A program made the translations under genes and the position numbers. Below the pieces are notes generated by a model. That model worked only from the letters and a program-made list of their open reading frames with translations. It made no database searches and was not told where the DNA came from. Below are positions 9,335 through 19,144 of a stretch of 64,000 nucleotides of DNA, in pieces; position 1 is the first letter of the stretch, and each line of letters begins with the position of its first letter. Source of the DNA: Nitrospira sp. (GTDB lineage: Bacteria > Nitrospirota > Nitrospiria > Nitrospirales > Nitrospiraceae); contig VGXB01000002.1 of NCBI GenBank assembly GCA_016873515.1, forward strand, positions 31,986-95,985, given 5' to 3'.

Positions 9335-11992
9335 CTACGAGCGCTGCGATTCATCCGTCTGAGCCCTGCGCTGCCATTCTGCTAGACGGTTAAGGGCATC
9401 GAGAGGCGTCATTGAAAACAAGTCGATCTGTTTGACTTCCTCAATCAGGGGGTGAGGCTGAGGAAGGGGAGGAGTGAGGGATGGAGTCAATTCCTTCGGC
9501 TGATCGAGGAGTGGCTCTCTGACTGAAGAGTCTGGTTGTTCTAACTGGGCCAGCACTGAGCCCGCCCGTTCAATGACACTATCAGGGATCCCCGCCAGTT
9601 TGGCAACATGAATGCCATAGCTGCGATCCGCTCCTCCCGCCATGATCTTCCGGAGAAACACGATTTCGCCATCCCGCTCGTGGACGGCAACCCGATAGTT
9701 TGCGATTCCATCTCGCTGCCGCTCCAACTGGGCTAGTTCATGATAATGCGTGGCGAATAATGTACGGGCGCCGATACGGGTCCGATCATGAATATGTTCT
9801 GCCACTGCCCACGCAATACTGAGCCCGTCGTAGGTGCTGGTCCCGCGCCCGATTTCATCCAGCAGAATCAAGCTGCGCGAGGTTGCGCTGTTTAAGATGT
9901 TTGCCGTTTCCACCATCTCCACCATGAACGTGCTGAGGCCTCTGGCCAAATTGTCGGAAGCGCCCACACGGGTAAAAATACGGTCGACCAACCCAATTCG
10001 CGCATCAGCCGCAGGGACAAAGCTCCCGATCTGTGCCATCAGCACGATCAGCGCAACCTGTCGAAGATAGGTACTTTTCCCTGCCATGTTGGGACCGGTC
10101 AAGATCACCAGGCGCTGGCCCTCAGTATCTAGCTCCGTGTCATTGGGCACGAATGATGTGTCGCGAAGCCGTTCAACAACCGGATGGCGGCCGTCACGGA
10201 TAGAGATCATGCCGGATTCATTGACGATAGGCCTGGTGTATTGATTCAGCGCCGCGGTCTCGGCGAGGCCGGCTACGACATCGATCACCGCGAGAGCTCG
10301 CGCGATCGCGTCCAGGCGCTGAATTTCCCGGGCGAGACGGTTTCTGACATCGGCGAAGACCTCCTGCTCAAGTGCCAACAGCTTAGCGTCGGCTCCGGTG
10401 ACACGTTCTTCAAGTTCTTTCAATTCGACGGTCATATAGCGCTCGGCGTTGGCGAGCGTTTGTTTGCGAATATAGTCGGACGGGACGCGCGTCAGATTGG
10501 CTTTCGTCACTTCAATGTAGTAGCCGAACACCTGGTTGTAGCGGACCTTGAGTGAGTCGATCCCGGTGCGCTCCCGCTCTTGATTCTCGAGCCCTGCGAT
10601 CCAGAGTTTCCCTTCCTTGGAGGTCTTGCACAGCTCGTCAATGCCGGCATGGTATCCCTCTTTGATGACGTGACCGTCACGCACGACCAGCGGTGCGTCG
10701 GGATGAATGGATTGCTCGATGATCTCGAACATGTCGCGTCCGTCATCCCACGACGAACGGATCTCGGCGCACAGGCGGTTCTCAAGTGACTGGAGATGCG
10801 TGCCGACTTCAGGCAAAGCGGCCAGGGAGTGTTTGAGTGCGAGCAGTTCACGCGGGCCGGCATACCCCAACACAATGCGGCTGCCCAACCGTGCCATGTC
10901 TTGCACGTTTCGCAATGCTGCTCGCAAGGCGACTCGTATCTGCTGCCGGTCCTTCAGCTCTCCAACCGCATCCAGTCGCGCTTGGATGGGGACACAATGA
11001 ATCAAGGGTCTGACCAGCCACTGCCGTAGCAGCCGGCTACCCATAACCGTGACAGCGCGATCCAGCACGGATGCCAGGGTGGAGGATGGCGAGTCCGATC
11101 GACCATCCGCCGATGTCATGGGTTTCAAGAGTTCAAGATCTCGAATCGTGATGCCGTCCAGATTCATGGCATCGCCGATCTGGCGGACGTAGAGACGGCG
11201 AATGTGGTCAAGCGGTACAGCCGGCTGAGTTTCCCGGAAATAGCCCAGCACTGCCCCGGCAGCCTCAAGGCCGACTGTCAGTTCTCGGCATCCGAACCCA
11301 TCGAGTGTCTGCACGCGGAACTGGTTTTCCAGCATCTGTCTGTTCTTGTCGTACTCGAACGAATCGGCCGGACGCGCACACAGCCGAGTGTCTGTGATCT
11401 GGTTGAGCCATGCGGCGGTGTGTGGCGGTAATCCGACGGGATACAAGACTTCGCGTGGGTCGAGCCTGGTCAATTCATCCAGGATGCGCGATTCGGCTAG
11501 TGCCCCGCTGAACTCTATCGCCCAGAACTCGCCCGTCGAGACTTCGAGCGCTGCCAGTCCGATCAGGGCCGATCCAGATGCCGATGGACGGAACGATAGG
11601 GCTGCGAGGTGGCTGGATTCAACTGGAGAAAGGAATTCCGTCTCGACCAGCGTGCCTGGCGTGTACAGCCGGACCACTTCGCGGCGTACCAACCCCTTAG
11701 CAAGCTTGGGATCTTCAACCTGTTCGCAGAGTGCGACGGTTTGTCCGGCTTTAAGGAGTTTGGCGATATAGCCGGTCGCGGCATGATAGGGGACGCCGCA
11801 AAGCGGAACGGGGTCCGGACTCTGTTTGTCTCGGGACGTGAGCGTGATGGATAGGAGCCGGGAGGCTTCCTGAGCGTCCTCATAGAACATCTCGTAGAAA
11901 TCGCCGACCCGGAAAAACAGGATCGCTTGCGGATAACCCCGCTTGATGTCGCGATACTGGCGCATGAGGGGGCTCGCATTCAAATTAGTCAT
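9335..11992 (-). CDS. mutS: DNA mismatch repair protein MutS
   Basis: MutS recognises base mismatches and small loops and recruits MutL. The product from ATG 11992 has 885 residues, near the usual 850-880. The mismatch-probing Phe-X-Glu is in GDFYEMFYED (F32, E34); domains II and III (connector, lever) follow; the ATPase has Walker A GPNMAGKST at about residues 632-640, the ST(A)RGLSTFM region and Walker B DEIGRGTST. The frame extends 64 codons further upstream but that part covers the lapA-like gene in another frame and has no MutS character. The start overlaps the end of the lapA-like gene by 8 bases, suggesting translational coupling. Last gene of the minus-strand pdxJ-nnrD-tsaE-lapA-mutS run. 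Confidence 0.97.
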   Translation of the reverse strand: MTNLNASPLMRQYRDIKRGYPQAILFFRVGDFYEMFYEDAQEASRLLSITLTSRDKQSPDPVPLCGVPYHAATGYIAKLLKAGQTVALCEQVEDPKLAKGLVRREVVRLYTPGTLVETEFLSPVESSHLAALSFRPSASGSALIGLAALEVSTGEFWAIEFSGALAESRILDELTRLDPREVLYPVGLPPHTAAWLNQITDTRLCARPADSFEYDKNRQMLENQFRVQTLDGFGCRELTVGLEAAGAVLGYFRETQPAVPLDHIRRLYVRQIGDAMNLDGITIRDLELLKPMTSADGRSDSPSSTLASVLDRAVTVMGSRLLRQWLVRPLIHCVPIQARLDAVGELKDRQQIRVALRAALRNVQDMARLGSRIVLGYAGPRELLALKHSLAALPEVGTHLQSLENRLCAEIRSSWDDGRDMFEIIEQSIHPDAPLVVRDGHVIKEGYHAGIDELCKTSKEGKLWIAGLENQERERTGIDSLKVRYNQVFGYYIEVTKANLTRVPSDYIRKQTLANAERYMTVELKELEERVTGADAKLLALEQEVFADVRNRLAREIQRLDAIARALAVIDVVAGLAETAALNQYTRPIVNESGMISIRDGRHPVVERLRDTSFVPNDTELDTEGQRLVILTGPNMAGKSTYLRQVALIVLMAQIGSFVPAADARIGLVDRIFTRVGASDNLARGLSTFMVEMVETANILNSATSRSLILLDEIGRGTSTYDGLSIAWAVAEHIHDRTRIGARTLFATHYHELAQLERQRDGIANYRVAVHERDGEIVFLRKIMAGGADRSYGIHVAKLAGIPDSVIERAGSVLAQLEQPDSSVREPLLDQPKELTPSLTPPLPQPHPLIEEVKQIDLFSMTPLDALNRLAEWQRRAQTDESQRS

Positions 11993-12329
11993 CGGCGAAA
12001 CTCTGCGGTGATTCGGATGACGCGGGGGTGGCGGTCCGGTCGGTGGCTTTTTCGAGCGATTGGCGGAGGCGTTCCAGGTCGACATCAGCTTCCTGCAGGG
12101 CTTTCGTTTTACGCCGCAGTTCAATGCGACCGTGGATCCACGGCGGAAAGAGCAAGAGGCCCGCGACCAAGAGTCCGACGACAAAGCCGGCCATGATGGG
12201 CTTGTAGACGGGGGTTGACGCTTCGAGCAATCCGAAGAAGTACCGGAGCGTGACCTTTTGTTCCTGGTTTTGGAGAAAGAACGCCAGGGAGAGGAGTAAG
12301 AGGATGCCGACGAGAATCAATCGAATCAT
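11985..12329 (-). CDS. LapA-like (DUF1049) membrane protein
   Basis: A 114-residue protein of the LapA/YciS (DUF1049) type: an N-terminal membrane segment (MIRLILVGILLLLSLAFF), the characteristic NQEQKVTLRYFFG stretch, a second membrane segment (AGFVVGLLVAGLLLFPP) and a C-terminal charged coiled-coil-like tail (LRRKTKALQEADVDLERLRQ). In Enterobacteria the relatives help assemble lipopolysaccharide transport factors; its task here is unknown. ATG 12329 shares an ATGA overlap with the stop of tsaE, and GGAGAAGGA lies upstream. Confidence 0.85.
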   Translation of the reverse strand: MIRLILVGILLLLSLAFFLQNQEQKVTLRYFFGLLEASTPVYKPIMAGFVVGLLVAGLLLFPPWIHGRIELRRKTKALQEADVDLERLRQSLEKATDRTATPASSESPQSFADD

Positions 12330-12955
12330 CGAGCCGAATTCCTTCTCCGAGCAGGGTGCGCGGGTTTCCGTGATACTGATGCACGGCTGACTACCTGCCA
12401 GGCTCGTATGATCCGAGTCAAGAGCGTGGCCGATCGGGGGCCTTGCGCCGTGACCAGTGCGCCCCGTGTCGTCAGGGTCCGGTGGGCCAACTGCACCTCC
12501 AGTCTGTCCGCAGGGAGCCATTCGGGAAATCGGTCGGCCCACTCGATAGCGACAACCATCGAGCCGGCACGATAGTCGTCCAGCCCGATCGATTCGGCTT
12601 CCGTGACGGTACGCAACCGATAGAGATCGATATGAACCAGGGGGACTCGGCCGTAATATTCATGGACCAAGACGAAGGTGGGACTACTGACTGATTCCGG
12701 CGGCACGTCGAGGCCCGCGGCAATACCTCGGACCAAGGCGGTCTTGCCAGCGCCGAGTGAACCGATCAACGCGAGCACCTCTCCACCGGTAAACATAGAG
12801 CCGATGATGTGTCCAAGGCGTTCGGTCTGGGAGTGGGATGAGAGGACCAACTCAAGGAGCTCGGCCGACGGACGGCATGACGCCTTCGATTGTCGTGTGA
12901 CTTGAACGGGGCCGGAAGGTAGCTGACTAGGCTTGCTGGATGGTCTTAAGGGCAT
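12326..12955 (-). CDS. tsaE: tRNA t6A biosynthesis ATPase TsaE
   Basis: TsaE is the small ATPase that works with TsaB, TsaC and TsaD to make N6-threonylcarbamoyladenosine at position 37 of ANN-decoding tRNAs. Walker A LIGSLGAGKTALVRG, SPTFVLVHEYYG, HIDLYRL and IEWADRFPEWLP are all present. The start is uncertain: ATG 12955 overlaps nnrD by 29 bases and gives a 209-residue protein, longer than the usual 150-160, and the conserved part begins only about 40 residues in, so a downstream non-ATG start is possible. The C-terminus also carries about 25 extra residues, ending RRRNSAR. Confidence 0.93.
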   Translation of the reverse strand: MPLRPSSKPSQLPSGPVQVTRQSKASCRPSAELLELVLSSHSQTERLGHIIGSMFTGGEVLALIGSLGAGKTALVRGIAAGLDVPPESVSSPTFVLVHEYYGRVPLVHIDLYRLRTVTEAESIGLDDYRAGSMVVAIEWADRFPEWLPADRLEVQLAHRTLTTRGALVTAQGPRSATLLTRIIRAWQVVSRASVSRKPAHPARRRNSAR

Positions 12956-14483
12956 AAGGTATCTGCTCAATCACATCTCCGGTAATGAGTCCTACTTGTC
13001 CCTTGTCAGCCGTAGCCAGGTCCCCAGCGTACCCATGCAGATAGGTGCCCGCGCAGGCCGCTTCCCAGGATGTCAACCCTTGCGCCAGCAGCCCAACGAT
13101 GATTCCAGTCAAGACGTCGCCTGTGCCGGCCGTGGCCATGCCTGGATTACCTGTGGGACAGATGGCCGCCGCTCCATCCGGCCTGGCCACGACGGTCCTG
13201 GCACCTTTCAGCACGACGAACGTTCCTCGTTCCCGTGCAAACCGAACAGCGGTCCCGATGCGATCCGCGTTGATGCTCTGGGGGGTGGCATTGGTTTCTA
13301 GTCGAGCCATTTCTCCAGGATGAGGCGTGAGGATCGGCGGGGTCTTGCACGCGGTCAACACCGAGGCACGTCCGGCCAGCGCATTGAGCGCATCAGCATC
13401 CAGGACGGCCGGCCGATCAAGATCTTTCATCAACGCTTGAACCAATTCGACTGTTTCCGGGTGGGTGGAGAGTCCGGGGCCAATCGCCACGGCGGTTCGA
13501 GCGGCGATGAAGGTTTTCAACCGGTCAAGTGCTAACCGAGAAAAGGTCCGTGCTTTTGTGTCCGGCATCGGGATTGTCATGGCCTCCAGCAGCTTTGATT
13601 CCAATACGTCGTTGACGCCGGCGGGGGCGGCAACGGTGACGAGACCGGCTCCGATGCGAAGCGCGGCCTTGGCGGTCATAGCCGCTGCGCCGGTCTTGCC
13701 CACGGAGCCCGCGATAATACCGACATGGCCAAACGTGCCTTTGTGGCTCACGGGCCTACGTGCTGGGAGAACGGCGCGTACGGAGGCCGGCGTCATCAGG
13801 GTTGTGTGGCTTGTGACAGCCTCGATGTAGGCTGTAGGAATTCCGATATCAACAAGGTTGATCGATCCGGCAAGATCGATCCCATGATACTGATAGAGCC
13901 CCAATTTCGGGAGCCCGAACGTCACGGTCAGTGAGGCTCGGACGGCTCGACCGAGAATAGCACCGGTATCGGCATGAAGGCCCGATGGAAGGTCGGCGGC
14001 CACGACTAGGCGTCCCGCTTCATTGATACTGTCGATCGCGTCGGCGTAACGCCCAGTAACATCGGAGGAGAGGCCGGTTCCTAACAGCGCATCGATGATG
14101 AGGTCACTTTCACGGAGCAGCGGGGACATGTGGCTTTTGGAGGCATAGAGGTGCACGGCAGACTTGCCCGCCGTGCGGATGAATTGCCGGTACATCACGG
14201 CAGCGTCAGGGCTTAATTCGGAGGCGGGCGACATCATGAAGACCTGGACCCGTGCCCGGCGGCGGTGGAGTAACCGGGCCGCGACAAGCCCATCGCCGCC
14301 GTTATTACCTTTTCCGCAGAGGATCATCATATGCTTTCCCTGTGCGGAACCAAAGGCTTGTTCAAGACAGGCCACAAGGCCTGAGCCGGCTCGCTCCATC
14401 AGCACTTTTGCCGGGATGCGGGCTTCGCCGATCGTGCGGCGATCTAGCTGCTGCATCTGTGTGCCGGTGATGATTTTCGTCAT
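12927..14483 (-). CDS. nnrD: Bifunctional NAD(P)HX epimerase / ADP-dependent NAD(P)HX dehydratase
   Basis: This 518-residue two-domain enzyme repairs hydrated NAD(P)H: the N-terminal YjeF_N half (about 1-215, with GKGNNGGDGLVAARLL) interconverts the R and S epimers, and the C-terminal ribokinase-like half (about 235-510, with HPGEMARL, CPTGNPGMATAGTGDVLTG) dehydrates the S form using ADP. Bacterial fused enzymes are usually 490-520 residues, so it is complete. It lies 45 bases after pdxJ and overlaps tsaE, a linkage (nnrD-tsaE) seen in many bacteria. Confidence 0.96.
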   Translation of the reverse strand: MTKIITGTQMQQLDRRTIGEARIPAKVLMERAGSGLVACLEQAFGSAQGKHMMILCGKGNNGGDGLVAARLLHRRRARVQVFMMSPASELSPDAAVMYRQFIRTAGKSAVHLYASKSHMSPLLRESDLIIDALLGTGLSSDVTGRYADAIDSINEAGRLVVAADLPSGLHADTGAILGRAVRASLTVTFGLPKLGLYQYHGIDLAGSINLVDIGIPTAYIEAVTSHTTLMTPASVRAVLPARRPVSHKGTFGHVGIIAGSVGKTGAAAMTAKAALRIGAGLVTVAAPAGVNDVLESKLLEAMTIPMPDTKARTFSRLALDRLKTFIAARTAVAIGPGLSTHPETVELVQALMKDLDRPAVLDADALNALAGRASVLTACKTPPILTPHPGEMARLETNATPQSINADRIGTAVRFARERGTFVVLKGARTVVARPDGAAAICPTGNPGMATAGTGDVLTGIIVGLLAQGLTSWEAACAGTYLHGYAGDLATADKGQVGLITGDVIEQIPYALKTIQQA

Positions 14484-14528
14484 GGTGAACCGAGGATGAT
14501 GAACAGGCAGATTCAGTGGCCGATAGCG

Positions 14529-15242
14529 TTAACCGAGCAAGGCTTTCATTTCTTTCACAGCTTGCTTGAGGCCAACCAGTACGGCCCGCGCAATGATGCT
14601 ATGCCCGATGTTGTATTCGACGATTTCAGGAATATGCGTCAGGCGTTTCACATTACGGTAATTCAACCCGTGGCCCGCATTGACGCCGATCCCCAGCTTG
14701 TACGCGAACTTCGCCGCCTGGGTGATGGCCTCGAATTCGGCATCGGTCTCTTTGGAGCGGCTCGCATTCGCATAGCGGCCGGTGTGTAGCTCAACGAAAT
14801 CCGCGGAAACTTTGTGCGCGGCCTTGATCTGAGTGAGATCTGGCTCGACGAAGAGGCTGACGGGAATCCCACCGTTGTGCAGCAACGTAATGATACCCTC
14901 GATACGATCGCGCTGGCCGGCAACGTCCAGCCCGCCCTCCGTGGTGAGTTCCTGCCGTTTCTCCGGGACCAGCGTGACGAGATCCGGTTTCACCGTGAGT
15001 GCGATCTTCGCCATGGTGTCATCTGCAGCCATTTCCAGATCGAGTTTGGTGCGGAGAATTTCGCGCAAGAGCCGGAGGTCTCGGTCTTGGATATGCCGGC
15101 GGTCTTCGCGCAGATGGACGACCAGTCCATCTGCCCCGGCCAGTTCGACGAGGATGGCCGCGGCTAGAGGGTCCGGGTCGTTCTCTCCCCGTGCCTGCCG
15201 CAACGTCGCGACATGATCGATATTGACGCCAAGCCGGGCCAC
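14529..15242 (-). CDS. pdxJ: Pyridoxine 5'-phosphate synthase
   Basis: PdxJ condenses 1-deoxyxylulose 5-phosphate with aminoacetone 3-phosphate to pyridoxine 5'-phosphate, the last ring-forming step of the DXP-dependent B6 route. Seen motifs: [17 protein letters not shown] at the N-terminus, [10 protein letters not shown], and [11 protein letters not shown] near the C-terminus. I chose GTG 15242 as the start because AAGGGAG lies just upstream and the protein then begins exactly at the conserved ARLGVNID; 237 residues is typical. The longer frame to 15380 has no homology. The partner gene pdxA is also in the window at 57675. Confidence 0.96.
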   Translation of the reverse strand: MARLGVNIDHVATLRQARGENDPDPLAAAILVELAGADGLVVHLREDRRHIQDRDLRLLREILRTKLDLEMAADDTMAKIALTVKPDLVTLVPEKRQELTTEGGLDVAGQRDRIEGIITLLHNGGIPVSLFVEPDLTQIKAAHKVSADFVELHTGRYANASRSKETDAEFEAITQAAKFAYKLGIGVNAGHGLNYRNVKRLTHIPEIVEYNIGHSIIARAVLVGLKQAVKEMKALLG

Positions 15243-15428
15243 TGATTCTCCCTTCAGCTCTCTCTGGGTGCCGAGGAAAACAGGACAACGAAATGATGTG
15301 GAATTGGGATCTATTAGTAACAGAAAGCCGGGAGGGGGAGCAAGGTCGAACTCCTTCGGTCGTGAGCTGAATAGGTGCAAAGGTGCCCGAGAGCAAGGAT
15401 TCAGAACCCCACAGAATCACAAGGCAAA

Positions 15429-15457
15429 TTGACTCGGTCAGGGCCCTCCATTACAAT
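15429..15457 (+). promoter_or_regulatory. Sigma70-type promoter of the aminotransferase-hom-thrC-lysC operon
   Basis: TTGACT (15429-15434), a 17-base spacer, then TACAAT (15452-15457): each box matches the consensus at five of six positions. It points toward the aminotransferase gene and would leave a leader of about 85 bases. It lies in the 305-base divergent gap (15243-15547), which otherwise shows nothing I can name; I found no leader peptide or terminator-type attenuator there. Confidence 0.7.
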
Positions 15458-15547
15458 AGACCCATCTCGATAGCCCCTGGAGAGCTGTGATCAGAATAGG
15501 GGACCGAGAAAACGGTTCGCATCTATCAAACAAGCCAGGGAGCGGTT

Positions 15548-16744
15548 ATGGGGCTGGGCGATGGGTTTTATCGAATCAAACGACTCCCTCCGTATGTCTT
15601 CGCGCAGGTACAATCGCTCAAGCTCGACGCTCGGCAACATGGTGAGGATATCATCGATTTCGGCATGGGGAATCCCGACCAGCCGACGCCGTCCCACATC
15701 GTCGACAAGATGATCGAGGCGGCCCGCAAGGGGAAGAATCATCGCTACTCCGCGTCGCGCGGAATTACCAAACTGCGCTATGCGATCTGTGGGTGGTACA
15801 AACGCAACTACGATGTCGATTTAGACCCGGAAACAGAAGCGATCGTGACGATCGGATCGAAAGAGGGTCTGGCACACCTGGCTTTGGCCATGATCGGTCC
15901 CGGCGACGTAGTGTTGACGCCGACCCCGACCTACCCAATTCATATGTACAGTTTCATCATCGCGGGTGGCGAGGTTCGTGGGATCGAACTGCATCAGGAT
16001 AACGATTTTTTTGAAGATCTCACACGAGTCTATCGCCAGACGTTTCCACGGCCGAAGATCCTCGTCATCAATTTTCCGCACAATCCAACGACGGCCGTCG
16101 TGGATCTGGGATTCTTCAAAAAGATCGTTGCTTTTGCCAAGGAACACAACGTTATCGTCATTCATGATCTGGCCTATGCTGACCTGGTATTCGATGGTTA
16201 CAAGGCGCCGAGCTTTCTTCAAGTCCCCGGTGCAAAGGACGTCGGGGTAGAGTTCTACACCCTCTCCAAGGCCTACAACATGCCGGGATGGCGCGTGGGG
16301 TTTTGTATGGGCAATCGCGAGGTAGTGGGGGCGCTGGCGAAGATCAAGAGCTATCTGGACTATGGGATTTTCCAACCAGTTCAGATCGCCAGCGTGATTG
16401 CACTCAACGGGCCGCAGGACTGTGTCAAAGAGACGGTCCTGCGCTATCAGAAACGGCGCGATGTGCTGGTCGGCGGGCTGAATCGCATCGGGTGGAACGT
16501 GGCCAAGCCATTGGCCACGATGTTTGTGTGGGCCCGCATCCCCCTGCCCTATCGCCACATGGGTTCGCTGGAATTTTCAAAGCTGCTGCTCAAGGAAGCA
16601 AAAGTCGCGGTATCGCCGGGGATCGGTTTCGGCGAAGGCGGCGATGAATATGTGCGCTTCGGGTTGGTGGAGAACGAGCATCGCACCCGTCAGGCCGTCA
16701 GGGGCATCCGGAAAGCGCTGAAGCTCCATGGAGCCGAAGAATGA
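15548..16744 (+). CDS. Class I/II PLP aminotransferase, AlaC-like
   Basis: A fold-type I aminotransferase of 398 residues. [23 protein letters not shown], the TPTYPIHMY segment and the PLP lysine in [13 protein letters not shown] all match the AlaC/alanine (or LL-diaminopimelate/aspartate-like) branch. The substrate cannot be read from sequence: alanine, aspartate or a branched substrate are all possible. Its place as first gene of an operon with hom, thrC and lysC suggests amino-acid synthesis from aspartate. Its stop overlaps the start of hom by 4 bases (ATGA). A weak GGAG-like site precedes ATG 15548. Confidence 0.9.
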   Translation: MGLGDGFYRIKRLPPYVFAQVQSLKLDARQHGEDIIDFGMGNPDQPTPSHIVDKMIEAARKGKNHRYSASRGITKLRYAICGWYKRNYDVDLDPETEAIVTIGSKEGLAHLALAMIGPGDVVLTPTPTYPIHMYSFIIAGGEVRGIELHQDNDFFEDLTRVYRQTFPRPKILVINFPHNPTTAVVDLGFFKKIVAFAKEHNVIVIHDLAYADLVFDGYKAPSFLQVPGAKDVGVEFYTLSKAYNMPGWRVGFCMGNREVVGALAKIKSYLDYGIFQPVQIASVIALNGPQDCVKETVLRYQKRRDVLVGGLNRIGWNVAKPLATMFVWARIPLPYRHMGSLEFSKLLLKEAKVAVSPGIGFGEGGDEYVRFGLVENEHRTRQAVRGIRKALKLHGAEE

Positions 16745-18054
16745 CATCCCGTATCGGAGTCGGCATTATCGGGTTCGGCACGGTGGGCACCGGAACGGCG
16801 AAAGTGCTGCTCGACAAGGCCGCGCTCATTCGCCGCCATGTCGGGGTGCCGATCGAGCTGATCCGCATCGCGGACCTCGACATCACACGAGACCGTGGCC
16901 TGTCACTTCCTCCCGGTGTCTTGACGACCGACGTGAAGCAGGTGCTCAACGATCCCGCTGTCGATATCGTCATCGAATTGATCGGCGGCTACGACATTGC
17001 CAAACGGGTCATCCTCGAGGCGATCGCCGCCGGCAAACACGTGATCACGGCCAACAAGGCTCTATTAGCGCTTCATGGAGAGGAGATTTTCGAGGCTGCG
17101 TCGCGCAAGGGTGTGGATGTGGGATTCGAGGCTAGCGTGGGTGGGGGTATCCCTGTCATTCGGGCGCTGACGGAAGGGCTGGTGGGTAATACGCTCCAAT
17201 CCATTTACGGTATTATCAACGGCACATCGAATTACATTCTGTCTCGGATGACACATGACGGCCATAGTTTCGAAGCCGTGCTCAACGATGCGCAGCAAGC
17301 CGGGTATGCTGAGGCGAACCCCGCCTTCGACGTGGAGGGCATCGATTCGGCGCACAAACTTGCGATTTTGGTAAACCTTGCCTATGGCACGCCCGTGAAT
17401 TTCAAAGAGATCTACACGGAAGGGATTACCCACATCACGCCGACCGACATCGCCTATGCGAAACAGTTTGGCTTTACCATCAAGCTTCTGGGCATTGCCA
17501 AGCTCGTGGACGGTGAGGTAGAAGCCCGCGTGCACCCCACGATGTTGCCCTCGCGCTCCCCTCTCGCGCAAGTTGAGGGGGTCTACAACGCAATCCAATT
17601 GGTTGGCGATGCGGTCGGGGACGTGGTGTTCTATGGCCGGGGGGCCGGCTCGATGCCGACAGGAAGCGCTGTGGTGAGCGACGTGATCGCCATCGGACGG
17701 AATCTGCTCAAAGGCGCGGTCGGACGAGTGCCTCCCGCGTCGTTCCAACAGGACCAGCGGCGGCCGCTGCGCATGAAACCGATGGAGGAGATCAGTTCGC
17801 TCTACTATCTGCGATTCATGGTGGTGGACCGTCCCGGGGTCTTGGCGCAAATCGCTGGAGAATTGGGCCGCTGCGGAATCAGTATCTCCTCGATGCTGCA
17901 GCAGGGACGCCGGGAAGAGCAAACGGTGCCGGTGGTTATCAAGACGCATATGGCCCAAGAGCGTGACATACAGACCGCACTCTGCGAGATCAACCGCAAA
18001 CCCTTTGTGTCCGAACCGGCGACGCTGATTCGGGTGGAAGGCAAAGACGAGTGA
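16741..18054 (+). CDS. hom: Homoserine dehydrogenase with ACT domain
   Basis: Reduces aspartate semialdehyde to homoserine, the branch point to threonine and methionine. The 437-residue protein begins with a Rossmann motif ([15 protein letters not shown]), continues with the catalytic domain ([58 protein letters not shown]) and ends with an ACT domain (about 355-430, [15 protein letters not shown]), the usual site for threonine feedback. The start overlaps the aminotransferase gene by 4 bases. It is followed by thrC 15 bases on. Confidence 0.97.
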   Translation: MTSRIGVGIIGFGTVGTGTAKVLLDKAALIRRHVGVPIELIRIADLDITRDRGLSLPPGVLTTDVKQVLNDPAVDIVIELIGGYDIAKRVILEAIAAGKHVITANKALLALHGEEIFEAASRKGVDVGFEASVGGGIPVIRALTEGLVGNTLQSIYGIINGTSNYILSRMTHDGHSFEAVLNDAQQAGYAEANPAFDVEGIDSAHKLAILVNLAYGTPVNFKEIYTEGITHITPTDIAYAKQFGFTIKLLGIAKLVDGEVEARVHPTMLPSRSPLAQVEGVYNAIQLVGDAVGDVVFYGRGAGSMPTGSAVVSDVIAIGRNLLKGAVGRVPPASFQQDQRRPLRMKPMEEISSLYYLRFMVVDRPGVLAQIAGELGRCGISISSMLQQGRREEQTVPVVIKTHMAQERDIQTALCEINRKPFVSEPATLIRVEGKDE

Positions 18055-18069
18055 CAGGCAAGTGATCGA

Positions 18070-19128
18070 ATGAATCGCTGGCGCGGCATCATTGAAGAAT
18101 ATCGCAAGTTTCTACCGGTGTCGGAGAAGACTCCGATCATCAGCTTAGCAGAGGGCAATACGCCGCTGATTCGTGCCGCGCGGCTGGCCAAGGCGATCGC
18201 GCCGGGCATCGATCTGTATCTTAAGTTCGAGGGGATGAATCCCACCGGTTCTTTCAAAGATCGCGGCATGACGCTGGCCATGTCGAAAGCGGCGGAGAAC
18301 GGCGCGCGAGCCGTCATGTGCGCCTCTACCGGCAATACGTCCGCGTCGGCGGCCGCCTATGGGGCCCACGCAGGGTTGGCCGTCTACGTCTTGATCCCAG
18401 CTGGGAAAATTGCGATGGGGAAACTTTCCCAAGCAATGATGCACCAAGCGACGGTGATTCAAATCGAAGGAAATTTCGATCAAGCCTTGACGTTGGTCAA
18501 GGATCTTTCAGCCGCCTATCATATCGAGTTGGTGAATTCCTTGAATCCCTTCCGCATCGAGGGGCAGAAGACTGCCGCATTCGAAGTCTGCGATCAGCTT
18601 GGTGAGGCTCCGAATCTCCACGTGCTGCCAGTAGGCAATGCTGGGAACATTACTGCCTACTGGAGGGGCTATCGCGAATACCGCCAGGCCAATCAAATTG
18701 CCAAGCTTCCCCGCATGATGGGAGTTCAGGCGGCGGGGGCGGCTCCGATTGTGCTGGGCAAGGTTGTCGAGCAGCCGCACACTGTGGCCACGGCGATTCA
18801 GATCGGCAATCCGGCCAGCTGGTCCTCGGCTGTGACTGCGATCCAAGAATCTTCCGGTGCCATCGACGTGGTCACGGATGAGGAAATTCTTCAGGCCTAC
18901 GCGGCGGTGGCGGCGGCAGAAGGCGTGTTTTGCGAACCGGCGTCCGCCGCATCAGTCGCGGGCGTGGTGAAGTTGCACCGGGCGGGTGCGCTGCGGGAAG
19001 GCGACACCGTGGTGTGCACGCTGACCGGGCATGGCCTAAAAGATGCTGATACCGCCATCGGTGTGTCGAAACCTCCCTTAACCGTCAAGGCGACGCGTGA
19101 GGATGTCGCTCGGCTGTTGCAGATATGA
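18070..19128 (+). CDS. thrC: Threonine synthase
   Basis: PLP-dependent conversion of O-phosphohomoserine to threonine. The 352-residue length fits the short (Bacillus-like) class. The PLP lysine is in [10 protein letters not shown] (about residue 62), with SNEG-type binding from [14 protein letters not shown] and the phosphate-binding [14 protein letters not shown] 18070 starts 15 bases after hom. The enzyme needs phosphohomoserine, yet no ordinary ThrB homoserine kinase is nearby; the next gene may supply it. Confidence 0.96.
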   Translation: MNRWRGIIEEYRKFLPVSEKTPIISLAEGNTPLIRAARLAKAIAPGIDLYLKFEGMNPTGSFKDRGMTLAMSKAAENGARAVMCASTGNTSASAAAYGAHAGLAVYVLIPAGKIAMGKLSQAMMHQATVIQIEGNFDQALTLVKDLSAAYHIELVNSLNPFRIEGQKTAAFEVCDQLGEAPNLHVLPVGNAGNITAYWRGYREYRQANQIAKLPRMMGVQAAGAAPIVLGKVVEQPHTVATAIQIGNPASWSSAVTAIQESSGAIDVVTDEEILQAYAAVAAAEGVFCEPASAASVAGVVKLHRAGALREGDTVVCTLTGHGLKDADTAIGVSKPPLTVKATREDVARLLQI

Positions 19129-19144
19129 GCATGGTGCAGTTCAG